DNA of 36,920 nucleotides from Candidatus Undinarchaeales archaeon (GTDB lineage Archaea > SpSt-1190 > JASMDC01), in contig JASMDC010000034.1 in NCBI GenBank assembly GCA_030753015.1, positions 240 to 37,159 on the forward strand, in the 5' to 3' direction. Position numbers and translations under genes: made by a program. The notes under the pieces are model-generated. The model had not been told where the DNA came from, searched no databases, and worked only from the letters and a program-made list of their open reading frames with translations. Positions 1-8,443 of this stretch are shown here, piece after piece; the first letter of the stretch is position 1; each line of letters opens with the position of its first letter.

Positions 1-3000
1 ACGAGCAGCTCGGCACCAACACCAACTCCGCCGCCACCCTGCAACGTCAACCTCGAAGGCACACCTTACCACATCAACACGCAGGATTGCATCTGCGAGT
101 TCCAGTGCGGACCCAACTGGGTGTATGAATCGCACAGCGAGGACCGGATCGATGTTGGTAATATCTACAAGGACTGTCCCAATCCTGAATCCGAAGAAAT
201 GAATAACGATGAGCCGTTCCTGACGAGCGTGACGTGTAAGTACGTTACGCCGACTCCCGAACCGACGCCGACTCCTACACCTTCCCCAACACCCACACCG
301 ACGCCCCCGACAGATATTATCGTAGCAAATACGGAACTGGTCCCGATAGCTCCGACGTTGACCGGGATATGGCAGCCAAATAACTACCTTGCCCAGCACG
401 GTATCAATCCGGACGACGTCCAGGACATCATACTTAAGTTCCAGATGCAAGGTGATCTGAGCGGTGAGTACCCTCCTTCAACTCCACTTGCGTCCCCGCT
501 GAACGAGTCAGTCTCCTTCTGGGTCGATGGTTTGTTCCTCGGTTATTATGGTAACTGCTATTCTGAGACCCAAGAACAAATACCATGCACGCAAGGTGGC
601 TGTTGTCAGTGTCCACAGACAGAGGTGTCTGTACTAGAGCTGGCACTCGACGACGAGCTCAGTATCCTGGTGAAAGGCACGAATGACATTTCCGGCGATC
701 CGTGCCAACTCGGCGCTCCTTTCCGAGCCGAGGTCATGCTCGTAGCAATTCTAAAGGAAGGTGCTGGAACTGGTACCGGTACAGGTACCGGTACAGGTAC
801 CGGTACGGGTACCGGAACCGGTACAGGTAGTGGCACAGGAAGTGGTACGGGTACAGGGGCGGCTTCGGATTACAATCCCACATACTGCACTGTATTGTCG
901 ACCGGCGTATGGGACGCTACAAATGGCTGCTGTGATACCGATGATGCCTGGTGCGCCGATGATGGATGGTACTGCTACGACGGTCATCGGTCACCGCTCT
1001 CCGATCTTTCGGGCGGTGCATGCGCCTGCCTCTCCCCTGGAAGCGGCTGGGACACAACACGCATGTGCTGTGATGCATGGGATTCTTGGCCGACGGCCTG
1101 TCACGCCGAGGAACCAGGGGAGGACCTTGGGGCAGTGGATGCCTACTTTGCTTCCGGAGCCGGACATACGGCGCTCCTTGATTTGGATAAAGAGAGTAAG
1201 ACCATCATAGATAAGATGCGCGAGGCCTACATGGTGGCCTACATATTCGATGCAGGCGCTGATATTTCTGAGATTAATGCGTTCCGAGGTCTGACCGAGG
1301 ATGAGTATCATACCCTGATCCGGGACACGCTCCGCACACGTGCGGACGCGCGGGTCAAGGAGATACTGGATATGCCCCTCTTCCAGCGCCCGCCGGACCC
1401 GACGGCCGATATAGTCGCACTGGTGAACAACGGCCTCACCGCAGAGGAGCTCGACAAGCTTTCTCGGTACAGCGAGAACCGCTCCTACGTGGCGGTCGTG
1501 CTCGGACGCATCGATGCCGCGAGCGTCCCGATCACGGTCAGTGTGGTCAAGCAGTTGGGGGACGACTCTCTCGGTGACGAAGTTCGGCGTCGCCTCATCA
1601 CGCATACCTGGTCGGTGTTCTCTCGCAGGCTCGATCACGATGCAAAGTTGTTCTCAAGTACCTGCTCGCTGGATTCGGACCTGCGCGCTCTCAACGTCCA
1701 AGATGATATCGACCTTGTGGCGATGGAGTACGCGCAGGTCAACGACCTCCTTGTTCTACTGGAGGACGATCCGGACGGTTCGATGTGCGGGAACTGGTTC
1801 AACCGCGGAGGGTGCGGGAGATGGAAAGCGTACACTGTCGCATCTCGTCCCGTCGACATACTCGCATGGACATGCAACGAACCGGAGTGTACATGCCTCT
1901 CACCGACATTCTCGGTCAATGATGTGCTCACGATGTCGAACGCGTTCTCTCCTGCTCAAGAGTACTCATTCCCAGAGGAACGAGGACAGAGCTGGACCGA
2001 CCGGTTCACGCCGTCCGCGGGTAGGATCATCGTAGAATCGGACGGGTGTTTCTTCCTCCGGATGTCCCAGAAGCTTCCCTATGGGCAATTCGTACCTCTC
2101 GATACCGAAGGGGATTGTACGAAGGTGTTTACAGGTGACGGCTGTAGCAGTGTCAAGGATTATGAAGCCCCCGATAGTGAGATTGTTGCTGAAGTGATGC
2201 CGTTCGATGAGAAGGAGGCGTCGCTCTTCGATCCACCTTGGTGGGACGAGAGATGGTCACACCGTGTTCCTGTCACGATCACCAATGCGGTCGCTACTGA
2301 TCTCACGAATGTGCAGGTCGTAGTACCTCTGGACACTAAGGCAATCATCGACGCCGGTAAGATGGGTTCGGATTGCGGCGATATCCGCGTCGTCGACCAA
2401 GAGGGAGCTCTCTTATCACATTGGGTGGGTCCTGACTGTGGGGGGACAGCGACGAAGGCATGGGTGAAGCTCGCAACCCTCCCGGCATCGGGCACAGTAG
2501 TCTTCCATATCTACTATGGGAACAAAGACGTAGGTTCGATCAGTGACGGCCCGTCCGTCTTCGCCCTCTTCGATGACTTCGAGGACGGTAATATCGACGG
2601 CTGGGCCGCCTCCCAGACACTTAAGGACGCCTCTGGGGAGACCTACCAGGTCACCGCCACCAGCGACTCTGCAGGCGCAGGCACGTACAGTCTTTTCATC
2701 GATACGCATGCCAGCTGCTACGCAACGCCGTGTTGCGGTATCTACGCACTAGCCTCCCGGGACGTCGGGCTCCCTGACGGCACGTACGTGGTCGATCTTC
2801 TACGACGGGCCTGGGGGCAGAGGTGGGGTTACTGTGGTAAAGGTGGTGGAGCATGGGTTCCCCGGTCGTTCGTGCGCCACGGTGATGCGGACATATTCTC
2901 AACGACAGCGACCTATACGAGCAACGAATGCGGGAGCGGGGACATCAACTGGGGCGAGGTGACAACTGATCCTTTCGATGTTACGGGCGGCACCGCCACA

Positions 3001-6000
3001 ATCCGCCTTGTCACATACTCCTGGGACTGTGAGGACGGCAGAGGATGGTTCGACGACGTGCGTGTCCGCAAGAGCGTGGACCCTGCACCTGCGGTCACCT
3101 CTGGCGACGAGGAGTCGCTGGAGCCAGAGAGCAGCGACTGGATTCCATCAAAAGCACCATTCGACGAGAACGTAGTTAACAGCGAGACGTCCGGAGGGTT
3201 CGGGACCGCGCTGGCTTTCGATGGCGTAGATGAATACGTGGCCGTGCCTTCTCATGCAACGATCAACTTCGCAGGGGATGACGACTTCACCCTCGAGGCC
3301 TGGGTGTACAACGAGGCTGATGGGACCGCATCACACATCATCGGAAAGCGGTTCGTCGGGCGTTGCGATCTCAGCCTCTATCTGGAGGTGAAAGCGGACA
3401 ACAAGCTCACGTTCGGCATAGACAGCTTCTCGTGCTCGACGTGTGGTGGCTCGAGCGCTCGTTGCTGGAGCTGGACCACGTCCACAACAGAAGTGCCTGC
3501 CAACCGTTGGGCTCATGTGGCGATAGCGAAGAGCGGATACGACGTCAAGATGTACATCAACGGAAAGCTCGACGCCACGGGCACGCTATCGTCCGAATCC
3601 TACGGCGCCAAGACCGCCGCCACCGAACTGAGGATCGGCCGGTCGCGCGGTGAGCATCCTAATGACGTCGTCGATTATTTCAATGGCAAGATCGACGAGG
3701 TGCGTGTCTGGAACACCGCTCTGAACGAGGGGACGATCCGCGATTGGATGTACAAGACGGTCGATGCGACACACACTTCATATTCCAACCTCGTGGCTTA
3801 CTACCCGTTCGATGAGGGCGAGGGCAATACCGCTGCCGACCTCGCGGGTGGGGACAACGATGGAACACTTATGAACATGGAAGGAGGTCCCGTACTCGTC
3901 GAGGTCGCCGCCGATGTGTGTGGTGACGGCCAAAGGGGTTTCGCCTTCCGGGACAGGAATGGTGACGGTATCAATGACGCGCTATGCTCACCGCCCCCGA
4001 AGACCGGATGCTGGTGCACGGGCCCCGACTGCTGTTGTTGCTACGTCAAGTATCACGATCACGATCTTGGCGCCGTGTACAAGCCGGAAGCGCTCGTCGT
4101 CCAGTTCGCGTCTAGCTACCCGAGCCCTGGGAAGAGCGCTGAGGTGTCAGTGTCCACCGATGGTCACGAATGGACCCTGATCGGCGAGACAAATCCCGGT
4201 TGGAAAGGGAGTCCGCGCAACACAACCTTCAATGTCAAGGGTAAATCCTTCCGATTTGTTCGTGTCAAAGCCACACAAGGGTACAACGACGACTGGTCGG
4301 GCGTATGGGTTTACGAATCTGAACGTCATGGTCCCTTCGACCTCGCGTTCGGCCGTGCGGGTGATACACTGGACACCCCGTCGATCTCTTGTGGTAGCCT
4401 CCCTTGCCGCTATATATTCAAACCGGGGGCGGGTAATCTCCAGGTCGCGACCGACCAGGAACTGAACATCACGCTCCGCAAGCTCGGGACGTTCGAACGG
4501 ATAATCAAGCCGGCAGCCCAGGACATGATCGCGAGCGCTGAGGAGGACCAGATCGCCGTCATCGAGAACCTCATCGCGATTCTCGGCGACGCTCCGGAGG
4601 GTCTTGGTATCGGCCAAGAGCTCCGGGAGATCGGAAGGGAGGCATCTGAGGTGCTCAACCAGAGCGTCGATGTCATTTTCGCGAGCGAGGCCCTGTATTC
4701 CGTCGGTCTGGACCTGAACATAACTGGGCTAACGAACGAGACCCTCGAAGCCCTGGTGAACGGTACATGGCTCGCTCTACAGCTCGATATCGAAGGATCC
4801 CGGGAGGTCATCTCCGACGCGGCCTCACTATCGGATCATGCGGCCCGGACCATCCGTACCAGAGAGAACGTGCGCACGATCGCGGAACAGGCATTAGTGA
4901 AGGTAATCCTTGAACGGGCCTCCGCGGCGAAGGAGGGCCGTCTCGCCCTCGTACTCGGCGCTCGCAAGCTCGTCGTGGATATCTATGCGAGCGTTCTCGG
5001 CTTTGAGGCGACGGCTGAGCTAGTCGCCAAGCTCAATCTCGCTATCGAGGAGTTAAAGAAGCCCGAGCCTGACGAGGCCATCGTCGAGGACGCCCTGCAG
5101 TTCGTACGTGAGAACCTCCCCGAGGTCGAGTATATGGGTTCGAACGTCGTACCCGTCCTCGGACTGGGTCGGGGGGAGCTCGCAGCTTCGGCACGCATTG
5201 CCGGCGGGACCTCTACGGGGATGTCCACAGTCGTAGAACGAATGCAGGGTCTGATCGAGGGGACATCCGTTAATACATCAGTCGACACCTACCTTGTTAA
5301 TGGCAAGCAGGTCTCTGTGTTCACCATGTCAATCGAGAACGAGGGGGACAAGGAGCTAAAGGACGTGGGCATGCCCCTCAAGATCGCGAAATGTCATCTC
5401 ACATGGTTCAACGATGCTAACTTCGACGAGAAGCCGTCGATGGTGCGGCCCGATCCGCTCGTGCTCTGGAACCTCGGCAACCTCAGGCCCAAGCAGAAGA
5501 CCGAGCTCAAGTTCTCGACGACGCGTATCTTCTGCTCGGACGGCTCCACGTGCACAGGGGGCGCCTTCTGCGCGGACATCTGCCTCACCTTGGGACAGTG
5601 CGCGACGTCCTGCCAGGTATGTGGTCAGGTGTGCGACTCCGATCCCGATAAGGACGAGATGTGCTCGAGCGATGGTGGGTGCGTACCAAGGGGCTCGAAG
5701 CTCCGTAACGAGCGGTGTGGATGCGATCCTGAGTGCGAGACGGACAACTGTGTCCGCAGCGTGTGCTGCGAAAAGAACGAGTTCGCTGATGCTTCGGGAC
5801 AGTGCACCGATGTCGTGAACATGATGAATGTAGAAGTGGAAGCGCTCTCGATAGTGCTCGATGACGAACGCGTGATCCCGATCCACCTAATAAATCCTCT
5901 CAGTCGGCTCGCAGACGTGGACGTCATCATCGTGGAGGGCGGGGCGTTCGCTGAACTTTCGCGACAAAAGGTCGCCCTCGGTCCGGGCGAGAAGCAGCTG

Positions 6001-6234
6001 ATCGGGCTCCGTGTACAGGCCCTCCAGGCCGGCACCCATTCCGTGGTGCTCGACCTGAGCTCGGCTGACGGGATACGTGAATCCTTATCCATTTCCGTAC
6101 AGGTGCTCACGGATACAGAATCGATGGGCATCGAGATGCGTACGGCACCCGGTCCCGGCCTACCCTTGCTGACGGTCCTTGCGGCAGTATGCGCTTTGTG
6201 GACCTCCACTGGACGTCGACGCGAGAGTGACTGA
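1..6234 (+). CDS. Giant secreted surface protein, 5' end outside window (DUF2341, LamG, Cys-rich, PGF-CTERM-like tail)
   Basis: The frame is open from base 1, so the gene begins upstream; at least 2077 residues are visible (residue 1 is the codon at base 1). In order: Pro/Thr-rich linkers (about residues 5-15 and 82-105), a Gly-Thr repeat (256-287), Cys-rich modules (about 290-375), a DUF2341 domain starting at PWWDERW (about 745-860), a laminin-G/concanavalin-like domain (about 1065-1300, with FDGVDEYVAVP and YYPFDEGEG), a long helical segment (about 1490-1710), a second Cys-rich block (about 1845-1935), and a C-terminal tail with PGPG, a hydrophobic stretch and a basic end. DUF2341 and LamG are typical of large archaeal and bacterial surface proteins that bind glycans or other ligands. 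The tail resembles the PGF-CTERM signal processed by archaeosortase, so S-layer or lipid anchoring is inferred. The ligand is unknown. Confidence 0.85.
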   Translation, partial: TSSSAPTPTPPPPCNVNLEGTPYHINTQDCICEFQCGPNWVYESHSEDRIDVGNIYKDCPNPESEEMNNDEPFLTSVTCKYVTPTPEPTPTPTPSPTPTPTPPTDIIVANTELVPIAPTLTGIWQPNNYLAQHGINPDDVQDIILKFQMQGDLSGEYPPSTPLASPLNESVSFWVDGLFLGYYGNCYSETQEQIPCTQGGCCQCPQTEVSVLELALDDELSILVKGTNDISGDPCQLGAPFRAEVMLVAILKEGAGTGTGTGTGTGTGTGTGTGTGSGTGSGTGTGAASDYNPTYCTVLSTGVWDATNGCCDTDDAWCADDGWYCYDGHRSPLSDLSGGACACLSPGSGWDTTRMCCDAWDSWPTACHAEEPGEDLGAVDAYFASGAGHTALLDLDKESKTIIDKMREAYMVAYIFDAGADISEINAFRGLTEDEYHTLIRDTLRTRADARVKEILDMPLFQRPPDPTADIVALVNNGLTAEELDKLSRYSENRSYVAVVLGRIDAASVPITVSVVKQLGDDSLGDEVRRRLITHTWSVFSRRLDHDAKLFSSTCSLDSDLRALNVQDDIDLVAMEYAQVNDLLVLLEDDPDGSMCGNWFNRGGCGRWKAYTVASRPVDILAWTCNEPECTCLSPTFSVNDVLTMSNAFSPAQEYSFPEERGQSWTDRFTPSAGRIIVESDGCFFLRMSQKLPYGQFVPLDTEGDCTKVFTGDGCSSVKDYEAPDSEIVAEVMPFDEKEASLFDPPWWDERWSHRVPVTITNAVATDLTNVQVVVPLDTKAIIDAGKMGSDCGDIRVVDQEGALLSHWVGPDCGGTATKAWVKLATLPASGTVVFHIYYGNKDVGSISDGPSVFALFDDFEDGNIDGWAASQTLKDASGETYQVTATSDSAGAGTYSLFIDTHASCYATPCCGIYALASRDVGLPDGTYVVDLLRRAWGQRWGYCGKGGGAWVPRSFVRHGDADIFSTTATYTSNECGSGDINWGEVTTDPFDVTGGTATIRLVTYSWDCEDGRGWFDDVRVRKSVDPAPAVTSGDEESLEPESSDWIPSKAPFDENVVNSETSGGFGTALAFDGVDEYVAVPSHATINFAGDDDFTLEAWVYNEADGTASHIIGKRFVGRCDLSLYLEVKADNKLTFGIDSFSCSTCGGSSARCWSWTTSTTEVPANRWAHVAIAKSGYDVKMYINGKLDATGTLSSESYGAKTAATELRIGRSRGEHPNDVVDYFNGKIDEVRVWNTALNEGTIRDWMYKTVDATHTSYSNLVAYYPFDEGEGNTAADLAGGDNDGTLMNMEGGPVLVEVAADVCGDGQRGFAFRDRNGDGINDALCSPPPKTGCWCTGPDCCCCYVKYHDHDLGAVYKPEALVVQFASSYPSPGKSAEVSVSTDGHEWTLIGETNPGWKGSPRNTTFNVKGKSFRFVRVKATQGYNDDWSGVWVYESERHGPFDLAFGRAGDTLDTPSISCGSLPCRYIFKPGAGNLQVATDQELNITLRKLGTFERIIKPAAQDMIASAEEDQIAVIENLIAILGDAPEGLGIGQELREIGREASEVLNQSVDVIFASEALYSVGLDLNITGLTNETLEALVNGTWLALQLDIEGSREVISDAASLSDHAARTIRTRENVRTIAEQALVKVILERASAAKEGRLALVLGARKLVVDIYASVLGFEATAELVAKLNLAIEELKKPEPDEAIVEDALQFVRENLPEVEYMGSNVVPVLGLGRGELAASARIAGGTSTGMSTVVERMQGLIEGTSVNTSVDTYLVNGKQVSVFTMSIENEGDKELKDVGMPLKIAKCHLTWFNDANFDEKPSMVRPDPLVLWNLGNLRPKQKTELKFSTTRIFCSDGSTCTGGAFCADICLTLGQCATSCQVCGQVCDSDPDKDEMCSSDGGCVPRGSKLRNERCGCDPECETDNCVRSVCCEKNEFADASGQCTDVVNMMNVEVEALSIVLDDERVIPIHLINPLSRLADVDVIIVEGGAFAELSRQKVALGPGEKQLIGLRVQALQAGTHSVVLDLSSADGIRESLSISVQVLTDTESMGIEMRTAPGPGLPLLTVLAAVCALWTSTGRRRESD
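766..855 (+). repeat. In-frame GGTACN hexamer repeat encoding poly(Gly-Thr)
   Basis: About 90 bases alternate GGTACC, GGTACA, GGTACG and GGAACC, later with some AGT codons. They encode a (Gly-Thr/Ser)n linker in the surface protein. A simple repeat with a 6-base unit like this can expand or contract by slippage without leaving the frame. The Thr and Ser residues could carry O-glycans. Confidence 0.9.
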
Positions 6235-6245
6235 GGAGAAGGACC

Positions 6246-6830
6246 ATGACGCCCGCAGCTGGGACATGTACCGGTTGGGGTGGCCAGAACACCGCGATGG
6301 GGAAACCGTCCGGATTCTCCTATCCACAGCCCACGTATTATGGGAATAATCTGGCGCAGCAACGGTCTGAACAGGTCGCGTGGACACCACCTGAAGAGAA
6401 AGAGAGCGGCGGTTGGAGTGCTGGAAGGATCCTCATGCTCCTCATCATCCTCGTCGGGATAGTGGGTCTTCTCGTCTGGCGGAGCGGTCTCGTCCCAACG
6501 TCGTCATCAAGCACGGGGCAATCCGGTATCGCTGAAGGGGTACACGCCATCGAGGCGACACTGAACAAGAACTCGTTCTCGGTCGGAGAGACCGTCGTCA
6601 TGCAGGGGATGCGTATCGGAGCTGCACCCGGTGAAGAAGAGACGATACGCAGCATGTGCGAGTGGCGTGACCTGGAGCGGGGTACGTCAGAGAGCACGGA
6701 CGCGGCGGTGGACGACTTCGGGATGTTCTCTCACAGCTTCACACCCCGGCATGTGGGTCAGTACGAGGTCGGCCTCTACGTGGGTGGTTCGGTGACCCCA
6801 CAGACGACGCTCACTTTCACCGTCACCTAA
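6246..6830 (+). CDS. Membrane-anchored protein with extracytoplasmic beta-sandwich-like domain
   Basis: 194 residues. A hydrophilic N-terminus (about 1-55) is followed by one membrane segment (about 62-80, ILMLLIILVGIVGLLVW). The outer domain of about 105 residues has features of an Ig/CARDB-type beta sandwich: NSFSVGETVV, an exposed Cys in MCEWRD, and a final strand LTFTVT. The start codon lies 11 nt after the stop of the giant surface protein. A GAGGAG Shine-Dalgarno-like motif precedes it, so the two are probably co-transcribed and may act together at the cell surface. An internal ATG at 6297 is an alternative start. No family is recognised with confidence. Confidence 0.75.
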   Translation: MTPAAGTCTGWGGQNTAMGKPSGFSYPQPTYYGNNLAQQRSEQVAWTPPEEKESGGWSAGRILMLLIILVGIVGLLVWRSGLVPTSSSSTGQSGIAEGVHAIEATLNKNSFSVGETVVMQGMRIGAAPGEEETIRSMCEWRDLERGTSESTDAAVDDFGMFSHSFTPRHVGQYEVGLYVGGSVTPQTTLTFTVT

Positions 6831-6883
6831 GGACGGCTGCCTCCGTGCACCCCGGTGACAGGGGGCAGGCCAATCGGTGGCGC

Positions 6884-6891
6884 TTAAAAAT
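6884..6891 (+). promoter_or_regulatory. TATA box of the aldolase-Fae operon
   Basis: TTAAAAAT lies 39 nt before the ATG at 6923, predicting a short leader of about 12 nt containing GAGGGA. This favours 6923 over the upstream in-frame GTG at 6845, which would lie before the promoter. Confidence 0.55.
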
Positions 6892-6922
6892 CTACGTCAG
6901 ACGTCCGGAGCGAGGGACGGAT

Positions 6923-8410
6923 ATGTCTCAGAAAAGCTTCACACTATCGGGTGTGCTCCCCGCGCTCGTCACTCCTTTCGATAAGGAGGAGGACCTTGAC
7001 GAACCCGCGTACCGCACGCTCATCTCACATCTCATCGACCAGGGGGTCACCGGAGTGGTTCCAATGGGTACTACGGGCGAGTTCTCCAACATGACACTAG
7101 AGGAGCGCCAGCGTGCCGTGGAGGTGTGCATCGATGAGGTGAACGGGAGGGTGCCCGTGGTCGCAGGTATCGGTGACAGCGCTACCAAGCACGTCATCGC
7201 AGGAGGCCTTCATGCCATGGACGCGGGTGCGGACGCCGTCATCATCGTCACGCCCTACTACCTCAAGCCCGGGGCCAAGGGGCTCTACGAGCACTACGAC
7301 ACCATCGCCAGCAAGCTCGAGCTGCCCATCGTGCTCTACAACATCCCCGTGTGCACGGGGCTCAACCTCCCCTGGCAGGTGGTGGAGGACCTGGCCGACA
7401 TCGACAACATCGTTGCCATCAAGGACTCGTCAGGTGACATGAGGTACTTCATGTCCGTCCTGGAGAAGGTGGGCGACACACTTTCGGTGCTCATCGGTTG
7501 GGACGAGCTGGTCCAGCCCGCCCTTGCCGCCGGTGCTCATGGGATGATACTTGCCTCGGCCAACATAATCCCGGACATGTGGCTCCAGGTCTACGATCAT
7601 ATGAAGGAGGGCCGCATCGAAGAGGCCGTCGCCATCCAGCGAAAGGTCCAGAAGTTCACGCGCATCATCGTTGCCAGTGGCGCCCTCGGTACCAAGTGCT
7701 GCATGAACGACATGGGCGTCATACCGTCGGCCCGATGCCGTAAGCCCCTCATGCTCGGCGACACCCTATCCTTTGAGTTCCGCGACGAGCTGCGGGTTGA
7801 GCTGGAGACGTTCGGCAAGCTGGAGAAGAAGGCCATCACCTTCGAGTTCTCGCCCGATGAGCGTCTCGACTCTCGGTTCTTCCGCGTGGGCCTCACTCCC
7901 GAGACCATCAGCGGCTTCGACCTGCGTATCGGCGAGGCGCTGGTGGGCGACGGGAACGAGGTGGCCCACATCGACATACTCATCGGCAAGCGCGACGGAC
8001 CGGTGGGCGATGCCTATGCCCGTGCGCTCTCCAATCCCGTGAAGGGCTATGAGGTGCTACAGGTCATCCTGGAGCCGAACATGGTCGTCAAACCCAGTAC
8101 GATCATGGTCCCCACGGTGAGGAATCAGAGCCTCCGCCACTCGAGCCTTGTGTACGGCCCCGCCCAGGCTGCCATCGGCAAGGCGATCATGGACTCGGTG
8201 GAGGCTGGGATCCTGCCCGAAGTGGAGGAGCTGTTGATGATCGCCAACGTGTTCGTCCACCCGTCCGCCTCGCGACGAAAGCGAATCCATATCAACAACT
8301 ACAAGGCCATGCGCAACGCTATCAGGCACGCCATGGAAGGAACCCCCACGGTGGCAGACGCGCTCGAGCACGCCCGCTCTGCGCGCCACCCGTTCAGGGA
8401 CGAGATCTAG
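6923..8410 (+). CDS. DapA-family aldolase fused to formaldehyde-activating enzyme (Fae)
   Basis: 495 residues from the ATG at 6923. Residues 1 to about 300 are a DHDPS/NAL-family class I aldolase barrel: GTTGEF at 49-54, VTPYY with Tyr113, and the Schiff-base Lys167 in VAIKDSSGD. At the position of the DHDPS substrate-carboxylate Arg (E. coli Arg138, YNVPSRTG) there is Cys144 (YNIPVCTG), so the domain is probably not a true dihydrodipicolinate synthase. Residues about 332-495 match full-length Fae: GEALVGDGNEVAHID with the conserved His349, then the FGPAQ-like YGPAQAA and the ATHPF-like ARHPF ending. Fae condenses formaldehyde with tetrahydromethanopterin to methylene-H4MPT. A covalent link to an aldolase suggests that formaldehyde passes between a 2-oxo-acid lyase reaction and H4MPT. 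The known analogue is the Fae-Hps fusion of methanogens. The domain calls are firm; the aldolase substrate is unknown. Confidence 0.9.
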   Translation: MSQKSFTLSGVLPALVTPFDKEEDLDEPAYRTLISHLIDQGVTGVVPMGTTGEFSNMTLEERQRAVEVCIDEVNGRVPVVAGIGDSATKHVIAGGLHAMDAGADAVIIVTPYYLKPGAKGLYEHYDTIASKLELPIVLYNIPVCTGLNLPWQVVEDLADIDNIVAIKDSSGDMRYFMSVLEKVGDTLSVLIGWDELVQPALAAGAHGMILASANIIPDMWLQVYDHMKEGRIEEAVAIQRKVQKFTRIIVASGALGTKCCMNDMGVIPSARCRKPLMLGDTLSFEFRDELRVELETFGKLEKKAITFEFSPDERLDSRFFRVGLTPETISGFDLRIGEALVGDGNEVAHIDILIGKRDGPVGDAYARALSNPVKGYEVLQVILEPNMVVKPSTIMVPTVRNQSLRHSSLVYGPAQAAIGKAIMDSVEAGILPEVEELLMIANVFVHPSASRRKRIHINNYKAMRNAIRHAMEGTPTVADALEHARSARHPFRDEI

Positions 8411-8443
8411 GATATTCATGAGATAGACAAAGAGGATGATACC

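Noticed and set aside
766..855. CRISPR-like or regulatory repeat
   Set aside because: It has a 6-base unit without spacers, is in frame in a coding region and simply encodes Gly-Thr.
6845..6922. N-terminal extension of the aldolase-Fae protein from a GTG
   Set aside because: The TATA box at 6884-6891 lies inside it and the extension is not like any DapA-family N-terminus.
6923..7830. Calling the first domain a true dihydrodipicolinate synthase (dapA)
   Set aside because: The substrate-binding Arg is replaced by Cys144, GTTGES is GTTGEF, and no lysine-pathway gene is nearby.
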